64,000 nt of DNA from Actinomycetospora lutea (GTDB lineage: Bacteria > Actinomycetota > Actinomycetes > Mycobacteriales > Pseudonocardiaceae). The notes beneath the pieces are model-generated. The model saw nothing but the letters and a program-made list of their open reading frames with translations. It did not search any database and was not told the DNA's origin. Position numbers and translations under genes: made by a program. The DNA lies in the NCBI RefSeq assembly GCF_028737205.1, contig NZ_JAQZAL010000021.1:1-64000 (forward strand), written 5' to 3'. Positions 8,765-17,025 of this stretch are shown here, in pieces. Each line of letters begins with the position of its first letter. Within the stretch, counting starts at the first letter, position 1.

Positions 8765-9003
8765 CGATCCGCCTCCCCGTCCGGGCCGGGGGCGCGGCCC
8801 GTGCGTCATGGTGCGCCTCGTGGGGACAGCACGCGTCCGCCCGGCGAGGTGCCTGCGGCCGTACCCCGCCGGCGGTAGGGACCACCCCCGGAGGCGCACC
8901 GTACGACGGTCTCCGCAGACCGGACAGACGTCCGTGGCGGGACGCCCGGGGTGGTCCCGGGGGTCCAGTCTCGGCGCCGTACCGAAACGGGAGGTGTTCT
9001 CCG

Positions 9004-9354
9004 ATGTCTGATGACCTGCTCCTCGCCGTGCTGCGAGCGACGGACGCGGTCGGCGTGGCCGGCTACGAGCTCGGCGCCGGGCGGACGGTGCCGAGCGTCG
9101 CCGCGGTGATCGGTCTGGCCGCCGTGGTCCTCGGCGCCGTGGCCCTGGCTCGTCGCGGCGCCCGGAGCCGACCCGTCGCGGCCCTGGTGCTCGGGCTCGT
9201 GGCCGCGATCGTCGGCGGCCTGCACGCCGCGACCGCGGCGGGCGGGCTCGGGACCGGCAACGGTCTCGCCGGGGCCGTGGTCGCCGTGGTCCTGGGGCTG
9301 GCCGGCGCCGGTCTCGGGGGGATCGCCCTCACGCGGACCCGGACGTCGGCCTGA
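9004..9354 (+). CDS. DUF6223-like small membrane protein
   Basis: A 116-residue protein with a GAGGT binding site upstream. It has three hydrophobic helices (about 33-48, 57-75 and 88-108) separated by short Arg-rich or Gly/Thr loops, including GTGNGLAGAVVAVVLGL. This layout matches the actinobacterial DUF6223 family of unknown function. It is preceded by a 240-bp gap in which no gene is seen and is divergent from the two-component genes. Its last 26 bases overlap the end of the convergent VOC gene. Confidence 0.6.
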   Translation: MSDDLLLAVLRATDAVGVAGYELGAGRTVPSVAAVIGLAAVVLGAVALARRGARSRPVAALVLGLVAAIVGGLHAATAAGGLGTGNGLAGAVVAVVLGLAGAGLGGIALTRTRTSA

Positions 9355-9760
9355 CCTCGGCCGGGCGCGCCGACCCTCCGGGGTGTGCCGGCTGGAACAG
9401 CTCCACGAGGTTGCCGTCCGGGTCCGCGATCAGGACCTGCTGGCCGCCGGGCCCGGAGACGAGGTCACTGCGGAAGGGCAGACCGGCAGCACGCAGGCGA
9501 CCGATCTCGACGTCCAGGTCGTCGACCTCGAGATGGATGCGGTTGCGGCCGGGCATCGCGGCGTCCTCGGGCGTGGCACGCGCACCGGAGCTGGCGGGGC
9601 CGGAGAGCAGGAGCCGGAGACGACCCCGCAGGACGTCGGCGAAGGCGGGCGCGGCGCTCCGGTTGAGCGTGAACCCGAGGTGGTCGACGTAGAAGTCGAC
9701 GGCGGCCCCGACGTCGTCGACGAGGTAGCGGACGCTGACGTACTGGTCGGTCGGGTTCAT
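9329..9760 (-). CDS. VOC-family (glyoxalase/bleomycin-resistance fold) protein
   Basis: 143 residues with the paired beta-alpha-beta-beta-beta units of the vicinal-oxygen-chelate fold: YLVDDVGAAVDFYVDHLGF at the start, HLEVDDLDVEI in the middle and ADPDGNLVELFQP at the end. The final Glu of NLVELF is the common metal-ligand position, and a His occurs in IHLEVDD. It overlaps the upstream ArsR-ArsC fusion by four bases (9757-9760), which points to co-translation. In arsenic loci, VOC proteins can act on organoarsenicals, but nothing here proves that role. A generic small-molecule dioxygenase-like function is also possible. Confidence 0.85.
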   Translation of the reverse strand: MNPTDQYVSVRYLVDDVGAAVDFYVDHLGFTLNRSAAPAFADVLRGRLRLLLSGPASSGARATPEDAAMPGRNRIHLEVDDLDVEIGRLRAAGLPFRSDLVSGPGGQQVLIADPDGNLVELFQPAHPGGSARPAEVRPTSGSA

Positions 9761-10533
9761 CGCTCATCCTCTCGGGGATCGGTCGTGGCGAGGACGGGCA
9801 GCAGGTGCCGGACCCGCCCGTCGATGTCGTCGGCGGCCCGCTCGAAGGCCGCGTGGTCCGGCGCGTCGAGCCCGGCCGGGTCCGGGATGCTCCAGTGGAC
9901 GCGCCGGACGTGGCCGGGGAACTCCGGGCAGTCCTCCCGCGCCTTGTCGCACAGGGTGACGACGAGGTCGAACGACTCGGCGGCGACGTCGTCCAGGTGT
10001 CGGGGACGCCGGTCGGACACGTCGATGCCGAACCGCTCGCGCAGGACGCGGACCGCGGCGGGGTGCAGGTGCTCCTTCGGTCGGCTGCCGGCGCTCGTCG
10101 CCCGGGCCGCGCCGGCCGAGCGATGGGAGAGCAGCGCCTCGGCCACGGGCGACCGGGCGCTGTTGCCGGTGCAGACGAACAGGATCGAGGGAGGTCGCGT
10201 TCCGGGTCGTACCGGTGGTGCCGAGGGCGTGGTGCGCAGGGCCGGGTGGAGCGCCGTCCCGCTCCCGGCGAGCTCGTCGGCGCAGCGGCCGAGGTCGAGG
10301 TGGTAGTAGCTGTCGCGCCGATCGGCCGAGCTGCGGGTGGCCCGGACCAGCCCGCCGTCGCGCAGCAGCCGCAGGTGGTAGGAGACCAGGTTCTGGGGCT
10401 CGGCGAGCCGCGTCACCAGCTCCCGGACGCGGAGGTCGCTCCCGGCGAGCTCGGTCATGAGCCGCCACCGCACGGGATGCGCCGCCAGCTGCACGAAGGC
10501 CGGCGGCACGGTGTCTTGACTCCCGAGCGGCAT
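9757..10533 (-). CDS. ArsR-type repressor fused to low-MW-phosphatase arsenate reductase
   Basis: One 258-residue chain joins two arsenic-resistance functions. Residues 10-90 form an ArsR/SmtB-like winged helix (LAEPQNLVSYHLRLLRDGG). Residues 115-255 are a low-molecular-weight phosphotyrosine-phosphatase-fold ArsC with the P-loop CTGNSAR and the general-acid Asp in SIPDPAG. The second part would reduce arsenate to arsenite with thiol cofactors, while the first would repress until metalloid binds. The operator-like repeat at 10565-10582 lies just upstream, and an APC-type permease gene is divergent. No acr3/arsB exporter is seen nearby, so the substrate could differ. Confidence 0.87.
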   Translation of the reverse strand: MPLGSQDTVPPAFVQLAAHPVRWRLMTELAGSDLRVRELVTRLAEPQNLVSYHLRLLRDGGLVRATRSSADRRDSYYHLDLGRCADELAGSGTALHPALRTTPSAPPVRPGTRPPSILFVCTGNSARSPVAEALLSHRSAGAARATSAGSRPKEHLHPAAVRVLRERFGIDVSDRRPRHLDDVAAESFDLVVTLCDKAREDCPEFPGHVRRVHWSIPDPAGLDAPDHAAFERAADDIDGRVRHLLPVLATTDPREDER

Positions 10534-10564
10534 GCGCAGCAGTATGCGCGCGGACCACCCGATT

Positions 10565-10582
10565 CATCAAACGAAATTGATG
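10565..10582. promoter_or_regulatory. Candidate ArsR operator CATCAA-N6-TTGATG
   Basis: A perfect inverted repeat, CATCAA at 10565-10570 and TTGATG at 10577-10582, separated by six bases. ArsR/SmtB proteins typically bind ATCAA-N6-TTGAT-like sites. It lies in the 82-bp gap between the divergent ArsR-ArsC fusion (start 10533) and the permease (start 10616), where one site can control both. This A+T-rich patch stands out against the surrounding GC-rich sequence. Confidence 0.65.
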
Positions 10583-10615
10583 CATTGTTCGGGGTGGTCG
10601 AGCGAGGGAGCCGTC

Positions 10616-11869
10616 GTGAGCGACCCCCACCTGGCCCGTCGGCTCGGGCTGACCGACGCGGTGCTGATCGGCATCGGGTCGATGGTCGGTGCCGGCGTGT
10701 TCTCCGCCTTCGCACCGGCCGCGGCGGCTGCCGGCGCCGGACTGCTGATCGGGCTGGCCGTCGCGGCCGTGGTCGCGTACGGCAACGCCACGGCGTCGGC
10801 GCAGCTCGCCGCGCAGTACCCGGTCTCGGGCGGGACCTACGTCTACGGCCGCGAGCGCCTGGGCGACTGGTGGGGGTTCCTCGCCGGCTGGGGCTTCGTC
10901 GTCGGCAAGACCGCCAGCTGCGCCGCCATGGCCCTGACCTTCGCGGCCTACGCCGTGCCGCCCGCGTGGCAACGGCCGGTCGCCGTGGTGGCGGTGCTGG
11001 CCCTGGGCGCCGTGAACTTCCGCGGCATCACCCGCACCGCCCGGCTCACCCGCATCCTCGTCGTGATCGTGCTGGTCGCCCTGGCCGTGGTCGTCGGCGT
11101 CGGGCTCCTCGGCGCGCCCACCGACGTCCGGTTCCCGGGCGAGGGCGGGCTCGGCGGACCCGGCCTGTACGGCGTGCTGCAGTCCGCGGGTCTGCTCTTC
11201 TTCGCCTTCGCGGGCTACGCCCGCATCGCCACGCTGGGCGAAGAGGTCAGCGACCCGCGCCGCACCATCCCGCGCGCCGTCGTCATCGCCCTGGCCGTGG
11301 CCGTCGGTGTCTACGCGGTCGTCGCGGTCACCGTGCTGCTCGCCCTCGGCCCCGACCGCCTCGCCGCCTCGTCGGCACCGCTGATCGACACCGTCGCCGA
11401 CCACCCCTGGGCGGTGCCGATCGTGGCCGTGGGCGGGGCGGCGGCCGCTCTCGGGGCGCTGCTGGCGCTGATCGCCGGCATCGGGCGGACCGTGCTGGCC
11501 ATGGCCCGCCACGCCGACCTCCCCCCGTGGCTCGCCGCGGTGCATCCCCGCTTCCGCGTGCCCCACCGCGCCGAGGTCGCCGTCGTCGGGGTCGTGTCAC
11601 TGCTCGTGCTGACCGTCGACCTGCGCGGGGCGATCGGGTTCTCGTCGTTCGGCGTGCTCGCCTACTACCTGGTCGCCAACCTGGCGGCCGCGACCCAGGT
11701 CGGCGAGCACCGACGGTTCCCGCGGTGGCTGCAGGTCCTCGGCGCCGCCGGCTGCCTGCTGCTCGCCGCCACCCTGCCCTGGCAGGCCGTCGTCGCCGGC
11801 CTGATCGTCGTCGCGGTCGGCGTCGCGTACCGCGCCCTCCGCCGGGTGGCTGCACGACCGAGGCCGTGA
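10616..11869 (+). CDS. APC-superfamily amino acid/amine permease
   Basis: 417 residues from GTG 10616, with GAGGGA upstream. The first helix holds GIGSMVGAGVFSAF, the substrate-binding signature of APC transporters, and about 11-12 hydrophobic segments follow through the C terminus. Length is typical of the shorter actinobacterial APC family. It probably moves an amino acid or amine across the plasma membrane by proton coupling. It is divergent from the ArsR-ArsC fusion and shares its operator region, so it may respond to the same metalloid. That link is positional only. Confidence 0.85.
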   Translation: MSDPHLARRLGLTDAVLIGIGSMVGAGVFSAFAPAAAAAGAGLLIGLAVAAVVAYGNATASAQLAAQYPVSGGTYVYGRERLGDWWGFLAGWGFVVGKTASCAAMALTFAAYAVPPAWQRPVAVVAVLALGAVNFRGITRTARLTRILVVIVLVALAVVVGVGLLGAPTDVRFPGEGGLGGPGLYGVLQSAGLLFFAFAGYARIATLGEEVSDPRRTIPRAVVIALAVAVGVYAVVAVTVLLALGPDRLAASSAPLIDTVADHPWAVPIVAVGGAAAALGALLALIAGIGRTVLAMARHADLPPWLAAVHPRFRVPHRAEVAVVGVVSLLVLTVDLRGAIGFSSFGVLAYYLVANLAAATQVGEHRRFPRWLQVLGAAGCLLLAATLPWQAVVAGLIVVAVGVAYRALRRVAARPRP

Positions 11870-11888
11870 CACCGCCCGGTCCACCCGA

Positions 11889-11904
11889 CCGGGGCTTACC
11901 CCGG
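11889..11904. terminator. Hairpin CCGGGG-CTTA-CCCCGG after the APC permease
   Basis: A perfect 6-bp GC stem with a CTTA loop begins 20 bases after the permease stop. There is no T-tract, as is common for actinobacterial terminators. It could end the permease transcript before the acyltransferase-like gene. Confidence 0.4.
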
Positions 11905-12018
11905 GGTGACACGAGCCTGACCTCGATGAGCGATCCCCGTGCCCCGACGGCGATTCTGCGCGGGCCCCGTGCGGCGGAGGCTTCAGTGGTCACCGCCGCA
12001 GGCGCCAGGGAGCCCTCG

Positions 12019-13695
12019 ATGACCACGACCGAGCCACCACGTCCGCGGACCCCGAGGTCGCCCGGTGCGGTCACCGATCGCTTCCCGGCCGTGCGCCCCC
12101 CGGCGCGACCCCAGCCGGTCGACCCGCCGACGGTGACGCTCGCCGCGACACCACGTCCCGCGACGGTCCCGCTGGTCGCCACCCCCGCCGCGGCGCCGAC
12201 CTCCCGTGTCCGTGGCATCGACCTCGCCCGGGGCCTCGCGCTGCTCGGGATGATCGCCGCCCACACGCTCCCCCTCGCCGACGGCGACCAGCCCACGCTG
12301 GCCGGGCGCCTGGTGAACGGGCCCGCCGCGGCGCTGTTCGGCGTCCTGGCCGGCCTCTCGGTCGCGCTGCTGACCGGACGGCGCCGCCTCGAGCCCGGCA
12401 CCGGGACCGCGCGCCGGCACGCGCTGCGCCTGGTGGTCCGGGGCCTCGCGATCGGGACGGTCGGGCTCGCCCTCGGTCAGGCCGCGCTCGGGAGCATCGA
12501 CGTGATCCTGACCTACTACGGCCTGCTGTTCATGCTCGCCGTGCCGCTGGTGCTCCTCTCGACCCGCGCGCTCGCCGGGCTCGGAGCGGCGCTCGTCGTC
12601 ATCGCCCCCGTCACCGGGTTCCTGCTGCGCGCGCAGCTGCCGCCCGGCGAGCTGCTCGACCCGTCGTTCACCTTCTTGCTGACCGACCCCGCCGGCCTGC
12701 TCACCACCCTGCTGTTCACCGGCGCCTACCCGGTCTGGCACTGGCTGGCCTACCTCTGCGTCGGCATCGCCGTCGGCCGCCTGCGCCTCGACAGCACCAA
12801 GGTCGCCGCCGCACTCGCCCTCGGCGGGGCGGCGCTCGCCGCGATCGCCGCCGCGTCCTCGGCGCTGCTCCTGGAGGCCGCCGGCGAACTCACGCAGGTC
12901 CTCACCGCTCCCGGCCTCGCGCCCGAGGAGCTCGCCGCGCTGTTCACCGAAGGACCCACCGGCGTCACGCCGACCACGAGCTGGTGGTGGCTCGCGGTCA
13001 CCCTGCCGCACTCCTCCACCCCGTTCGACATGGCCCGCACCATCGGCACCTCGCTGGCGGTCCTGGGCGCGATGCTCCTGCTCGACCGCCTGGTCGCCCG
13101 CTGGGCCGACCGCACGCCCGGCCGCATCCTCTCCGCCGCCCGGGCCCCGCTCGCCGCGGCCGGCTCGATGACCCTGACCTTCTACGTCCTGCACGTCGTG
13201 GTCACCGGGCTCGCCCCCGCGAGCGACCCGTGGGTCCTCTTCCTCGCCCAGGCGGTCGTCGCCCTCACCGCCGGCATCCTCTGGCAGCGACGCGTGGGGC
13301 GAGGCCCGTTGGAGACCGGCGTGGCCACGCTCGTCGACGCCGTCGTCGCCGCTCCGCCGCGCAGCACCGACACGGCCGCACGCCCGGGCGTCGTGTCGCG
13401 GCTCCGGTCCGCGATCGCCGTCGCCGCGCTCCTCGTCGCGGTCGCCGCCGGAGCCGGCGTCGCCCTCGCGTTCCCGGCGACGAGCGACGCGGCCGCGACG
13501 AGCGCGGAGTCCGACACCGCCGACGAGACGTCGGGCCCGCAGGACCCCGGCGCGGTCCCCGACGCGCCGGGCGCACCGGACCCCGCCGGCGCAGCCGACA
13601 CCGAGGACCCGGCAGCCGGCGGCGACGCCGACACGGGCGACACGGGCGACGCACCGGAGCCCGGAGCGGACGACGATCCGGCCGACGCGGGCTGA
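12019..13695 (+). CDS. Multi-spanning membrane protein, heparan-alpha-glucosaminide N-acetyltransferase/DUF418-like
   Basis: Read from ATG 12019 (AGGGAG upstream) it is 558 residues. A Pro/Thr-rich cytoplasmic start (1-60) precedes RVRGIDLARGLALLGMIAAH, the first helix typical of HGSNAT_cat/DUF418 membrane proteins, with its conserved Arg-Asp and His. About ten helices follow to near residue 430, including FYVLHVVV. A further helix leads to an acidic Ala/Asp/Pro-rich tail of about 60 residues. Such proteins are thought to transfer acyl groups across the membrane to cell-wall or small-molecule acceptors. The acidic tail is unusual for the family. A start at 11927 is possible but lacks a binding site. 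Confidence 0.75.
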   Translation: MTTTEPPRPRTPRSPGAVTDRFPAVRPPARPQPVDPPTVTLAATPRPATVPLVATPAAAPTSRVRGIDLARGLALLGMIAAHTLPLADGDQPTLAGRLVNGPAAALFGVLAGLSVALLTGRRRLEPGTGTARRHALRLVVRGLAIGTVGLALGQAALGSIDVILTYYGLLFMLAVPLVLLSTRALAGLGAALVVIAPVTGFLLRAQLPPGELLDPSFTFLLTDPAGLLTTLLFTGAYPVWHWLAYLCVGIAVGRLRLDSTKVAAALALGGAALAAIAAASSALLLEAAGELTQVLTAPGLAPEELAALFTEGPTGVTPTTSWWWLAVTLPHSSTPFDMARTIGTSLAVLGAMLLLDRLVARWADRTPGRILSAARAPLAAAGSMTLTFYVLHVVVTGLAPASDPWVLFLAQAVVALTAGILWQRRVGRGPLETGVATLVDAVVAAPPRSTDTAARPGVVSRLRSAIAVAALLVAVAAGAGVALAFPATSDAAATSAESDTADETSGPQDPGAVPDAPGAPDPAGAADTEDPAAGGDADTGDTGDAPEPGADDDPADAG

Positions 13696-13706
13696 CCCGA
13701 GGGTCC

Positions 13707-14090
13707 TCAGGGATGCCGGGCGTGGTGGGCGTGGTGGGCGTCGGGAGCGTCGGCGGTCCCGCGGTGGTCGGCGTCGCGGACCGCCTCGCTGAGCAGGCGG
13801 CCCACGTGCGTGTCGCGAGCGCGATAGACCTGGCGGCGTCCGTCGCGGCGCTGCGTGACGAGCCCGACGAGGCGCAGCTTCGCGAGATGTTGCGACACCG
13901 ACGGTCGCGCGATCCCGAGCCGTTCGGCCAGCGTCGTGACGTCGAGCTCGGCGCCGCACAGCAGCCACAGCAGCCGGAAGCGCGTCGGGTCCGCGAGCAT
14001 CCGCAGCCCCTCCGTCGCCGCTTCCACGCGGGGCAGCGTCGGTAGCTGTGACCACTGCTCGGCGGGGGCAGGGAGCTGCTCGCGGTCCAC
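13707..14090 (-). CDS. ArsR/SmtB-family metal-sensing repressor with His-rich tail
   Basis: 127 residues. The winged helix (about 25-105) has LGIARPSVSQHLAKLRLVG as recognition region and RRQVYRARDTHVGRLL as wing and last helix. The tail ends DAPDAHHAHHARHP, giving a His/Asp cluster like the alpha-5/C-terminal metal sites of CzrA, NmtR and KmtR. It is divergent from a CDF metal exporter and likely represses that gene until Zn, Co or Ni binds. A 30-bp palindrome in the intergenic gap (14170-14199) is the probable operator. Confidence 0.88.
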   Translation of the reverse strand: MDREQLPAPAEQWSQLPTLPRVEAATEGLRMLADPTRFRLLWLLCGAELDVTTLAERLGIARPSVSQHLAKLRLVGLVTQRRDGRRQVYRARDTHVGRLLSEAVRDADHRGTADAPDAHHAHHARHP

Positions 14091-14169
14091 GCGACCGACC
14101 CTGCCACCCGAGCCCGGCGCCGGTCGTGCGGACCAGCCGCTCCGGTGCTCCCGCCAGGCCCTGGCATTT

Positions 14170-14199
14170 CGCGTGTTCGCGTGCGCACGCGAGCACGCG
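14170..14199. promoter_or_regulatory. 30-bp near-perfect palindrome, candidate operator of the metal exporter
   Basis: The segment from CGCGTG (14170) to CACGCG (14199) reads the same on both strands except for one mismatched pair. Its centre lies between 14184 and 14185. A TACACT box resembling a -10 element follows at 14205-14210, and the CDF start GTG is at 14242. A repressor bound here would cover the -35 region. The divergent ArsR is the obvious candidate. Confidence 0.6.
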
Positions 14200-14241
14200 T
14201 TACCTACACTCGGGGCTCCGGCGCGAGAGGGAGGTTCCGAC

Positions 14242-15351
14242 GTGGACGAGTCCGCGACCGGCCGGCACGCGCACGGCCACGGACACGGCCACGGCCACGG
14301 CCACGAGCCCCGGCGGACCGGCCTGCTGGCGCGGGTGCGTCACGCGGTCGTCCCACACGCCCACGACGCCGTGGACGCGATCAACACCGCGGAGTGCTCG
14401 GCGCGCGACGGCATCCGCACCGCGTGGATCGGGCTGGCCGGCATGACGGCGACCGCGATCGCCCAGGTCGTCATCGTCGCGGCGTCGGGCTCGATCGCCC
14501 TGCTCGCGGACACGCTGCACAACCTCGGGCACGCCGTCACCACGATCCCGTTGATCATGGCCTTCCAGCTCGGCCGGCGGGCGGCGACGGATCGGTACCC
14601 CTACGGGTTCCGGCGCGCCGAGGAGCTCGTGGGCCTGCTGATCTCGCTGGTCATCCTGGCCTCGATCGTCCTCATCGTCCGGGAGTCCGTCGACGCGCTG
14701 ATCGACCCGAGACCGCTGACCAACCCGTGGTGGGTGTTCGCCGCGGGCGTCGTGGGCGCGCTGGGCAACGAGATCGTCGCGATCCACCGCATCCGCACCG
14801 GGCGGCGGATCGGCTCCGCCGCCCTGATCGCGGAAGGTCAGCACGCACGGGCCGACGGCCTCACCTCGGTCGCGGTCGTCGTCGGCGTCGTCGGGGTGTG
14901 GCTCGGCGTCGAGCGCGCCGACGCGATCGTCGGTCTCCTCATCGCTGCCGTGATCACCGGCATCCTGATCAATTCTGGGGTGATCATCGTGCGTCGGCTC
15001 CTGGACGGCGTCGAGCCCGGCGCCGTGGCCCGGATGCGTGCGGTGATCGCCGGCGTCGACGGGGTCCGCGAGGTGGGGCTGGTCCGCGCGCGCTGGGTGG
15101 GCCACCGCATGGAGGGGGACGCCGAGATCGGTGTCGACGCGGACCTGTCGCTGCGGGAGGGGCACGACGTCGCGGAGCACGTCGAGCACGAGCTCATGCA
15201 CGCCATCGGCAACCTCGACCGCATGCAGGTCCACCTCCACCCGACGGTCGGCGGCGCGGTGCCCGGCGACCTGCACGAGCTCTCCGGCCACCACGCGTCC
15301 GAGGCCGCCCGCGCCGCGTACCGGGAACGGACGGCGCGCACCGGGTCGTAG
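14242..15351 (+). CDS. Cation diffusion facilitator (CDF) metal exporter
   Basis: 369 residues from GTG 14242 with GGGAGG upstream. The N terminus is a His-Gly repeat (HAHGHGHGHGHGHE) able to bind metal. Six membrane helices then follow, with LLADTLHNLGHAV holding the helix-2 metal ligands and GQHARADGLTSV those of helix 5. The cytoplasmic C-terminal ferredoxin-like domain (about 265-340) includes HRMEGDAEIGV and ends with further His residues. It would pump Zn, Co or a related divalent ion outward in exchange for protons. The divergent His-tailed ArsR and the palindrome between them support metal-inducible control. Confidence 0.92.
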   Translation: MDESATGRHAHGHGHGHGHGHEPRRTGLLARVRHAVVPHAHDAVDAINTAECSARDGIRTAWIGLAGMTATAIAQVVIVAASGSIALLADTLHNLGHAVTTIPLIMAFQLGRRAATDRYPYGFRRAEELVGLLISLVILASIVLIVRESVDALIDPRPLTNPWWVFAAGVVGALGNEIVAIHRIRTGRRIGSAALIAEGQHARADGLTSVAVVVGVVGVWLGVERADAIVGLLIAAVITGILINSGVIIVRRLLDGVEPGAVARMRAVIAGVDGVREVGLVRARWVGHRMEGDAEIGVDADLSLREGHDVAEHVEHELMHAIGNLDRMQVHLHPTVGGAVPGDLHELSGHHASEAARAAYRERTARTGS

Positions 15352-15415
15352 ACCTGTCGGCGCACAGGGTGCGGCGTCTTCCGTTCCGGCATCGGTCGCT
15401 CTACACTTACCGTTC

Positions 15416-15739
15416 GTGTCAGCTTACCGAGATGCCGGGCTGGGGTTGCTGGGCGACCCCATGCGCCGGGCGATCTTCGAGATGCTGGCGCGCCGGCCCA
15501 GCTCGGTCCGCGAGCTCGCCGAACAGCTCCCGATCAGCCGCCCCGCGGTGTCGCAGCACCTCAAGGCCCTCAAGGACGGCGGGCTCGTCGTCTCCCACGC
15601 CGAGGGCACGCGGCGCATCTACCGGCTCGATCCACAGGGCGTCGCAGCCCTGCGAGCCTGGCTCGACGGCGTCTGGGAGCACGCCCTGGCGGACTTTCAC
15701 AAGTTCGTCGACCAGAACGCCACCGAGGAGCAGCCATGA
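15416..15739 (+). CDS. ArsR-family winged-helix regulator (SRPBCC-linked type)
   Basis: 107 residues from GTG 15416. The core GDPMRRAIFEMLARRP leads into the recognition helix LPISRPAVSQHLKALKDGG and the wing EGTRRIYRLD. There is no metal-site Cys or His pattern. This is the group that is almost always followed by an AHSA1/SRPBCC gene, and here that gene overlaps by four bases. A TACACT box at 15402-15407 ends only eight bases before the GTG and no ribosome-binding site is visible, so the mRNA is probably leaderless. Longer upstream starts run into the CDF gene. Confidence 0.85.
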   Translation: MSAYRDAGLGLLGDPMRRAIFEMLARRPSSVRELAEQLPISRPAVSQHLKALKDGGLVVSHAEGTRRIYRLDPQGVAALRAWLDGVWEHALADFHKFVDQNATEEQP

Positions 15740-16215
15740 CCACACCGATCCCGGCGATCGAGGGCAAGACCACCGTGAACGTCGGGCGTGAGCGCGCCTT
15801 CGAGCTGTTCACCGGCCACTTCGGGGCGTGGTGGCCGCGGCAGTACCACATCGGCGCCGCCGAGGTCGCCGACGTGATCCTGGAGCCGGGTGAGGGCGGG
15901 CGCTGGTTCGAGCGCGGCGTCGACGGCAGCGAGTGCGACTGGGGACGGGTCCTGACCTGGGAGCCCCCGGAGCGGGTGGTGTTCACCTGGCAGATCGGCG
16001 GCGACTGGCAGTTCGACCCCGACCCGACGCACGCGAGCGAGATCGAGGTCCGCTTCCACGCCGACGGGCCCGAGCAGACCACGGTCGAGGTGGAGCACCG
16101 CCACTTCGAGCGCCTCGTCGGCGGCGAGGGCGTGCACGGCGCCATCGAGCACGGCGGCGGAGGCTGGGTCGCGCTGCTGGCCGCCTTCGCGCAGTCGGTG
16201 GAGGGGCAGCAGTGA
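15736..16215 (+). CDS. SRPBCC-domain (AHSA1-like) protein
   Basis: 159 residues with the helix-grip fold pattern of activator-of-Hsp90-like SRPBCC proteins: VNVGRERAFELFTGHFGAWW at the start, WEPPERVVFTWQIG in the middle and a long C-terminal helix. Proteins of this type bind hydrophobic ligands in a central cavity. The start overlaps the upstream ArsR stop (ATGA), so the two are translated together. The usual idea is a ligand-binding partner or target of the regulator; no substrate is known. Confidence 0.85.
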   Translation: MTTPIPAIEGKTTVNVGRERAFELFTGHFGAWWPRQYHIGAAEVADVILEPGEGGRWFERGVDGSECDWGRVLTWEPPERVVFTWQIGGDWQFDPDPTHASEIEVRFHADGPEQTTVEVEHRHFERLVGGEGVHGAIEHGGGGWVALLAAFAQSVEGQQ

Positions 16216-16304
16216 GCGACCCGGACCTCTCCTGATGGCCCCGACGCACTGACCGCCCGCGACCGGCGGCCACTTCCTCGACCGGACCGGCTTCGCGTAC
16301 TCTA

Positions 16305-16322
16305 TTTCCGTTCTTCCGGAAA
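16305..16322. promoter_or_regulatory. Inverted repeat TTTCCG-N6-CGGAAA, probable autoregulatory operator
   Basis: TTTCCG at 16305-16310 and CGGAAA at 16317-16322 form a perfect 6-bp inverted repeat. It directly follows a TACTCT -10-like box (16298-16303) and precedes GGAGAAGG and the GTG start at 16336. The repeat overlaps the expected transcription start, the usual place for ArsR-type autorepression. Confidence 0.55.
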
Positions 16323-16335
16323 CAATGGAGAAGGC

Positions 16336-17016
16336 GTGCGCGCGAAGACGCTCCTGTACGAGCAGTTCGCCCTGGTCGGCAAGGCCCTGGCCCATCCCGC
16401 CCGGCTCGAGCTGCTCGATCTCCTCGCCCAGAGCGAGTACGCGGTGGAGCCCCTGGCCGCCGCCGCGGGGCTGCCGCTGTCGACCGCGTCGGCGCACCTG
16501 AAGACCCTCAGGACGGCGCAGCTGGTGACCAGCCGGCGCGAGGGGACGCGCATCGTCTACTCGCTGGCCGGCGAGGACGTCGCCGGCCTCTTCGCCCATC
16601 TGCGGGAGGTCGCCGAGGCCCGCGTCGACGGTGTCACCCCGGCCCGACGCGCCTACCTCCGGCTCGTTCCCGACGACGCCCGCGAGGACGATCCCGTCTG
16701 GGACGAGGTCGGCCACGACGACCTACTCGACCGGGTCCGGCGGGGCCGCGCCGTCGTGCTCGACGTCCGGCCGGCGATCGAGTACCGGGCGGGCCACATC
16801 CCGGGAGCCGTGCACATCCCGGCCGACGAGCTCGCCGCGCGGCTCGACGAGCTGCCCGACACCGAGATCGTCGCGTACTGCCGCGGCGAGTACTGCGTCC
16901 TCTCCTACGACGCGGTCCGCCTCCTCACCCGGCGAGGTCGCCGAGCGGTCCGCCTCGCGGCCGGGATGCTGGAGTGGCGGTTGGCCGGGCGCCCCGTCGA
17001 GACCACCGCCGCCTAG
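16336..17016 (+). CDS. ArsR-family regulator fused to a rhodanese domain
   Basis: 226 residues from GTG 16336. Residues 10-95 are an ArsR winged helix (LPLSTASAHLKTLRTAQL). Residues 125-220 are a rhodanese domain with VVLDVRPAIEYRAGHIPGAV, and the active-site loop CRGEYC carries the catalytic Cys. Such fusions may sense persulfide or sulfane sulfur, or another thiophilic ligand, through the rhodanese Cys. The family is widespread, but the ligand is rarely known. An inverted repeat lies over the start of its transcript. Two methyltransferase genes follow at 9 bp and in overlap, so the three may form one operon. Confidence 0.9.
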   Translation: MRAKTLLYEQFALVGKALAHPARLELLDLLAQSEYAVEPLAAAAGLPLSTASAHLKTLRTAQLVTSRREGTRIVYSLAGEDVAGLFAHLREVAEARVDGVTPARRAYLRLVPDDAREDDPVWDEVGHDDLLDRVRRGRAVVLDVRPAIEYRAGHIPGAVHIPADELAARLDELPDTEIVAYCRGEYCVLSYDAVRLLTRRGRRAVRLAAGMLEWRLAGRPVETTAA

Positions 17017-17025
17017 AGGACGACG

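Noticed and set aside
9805..12018. Very long open frame reading from 9805 through the ArsR-ArsC and permease region into the acyltransferase gene.
   Set aside because: The part before 12019 is an antisense/out-of-frame shadow of real genes, rich in Arg/Gly/Pro. The protein begins at ATG 12019 with a binding site.
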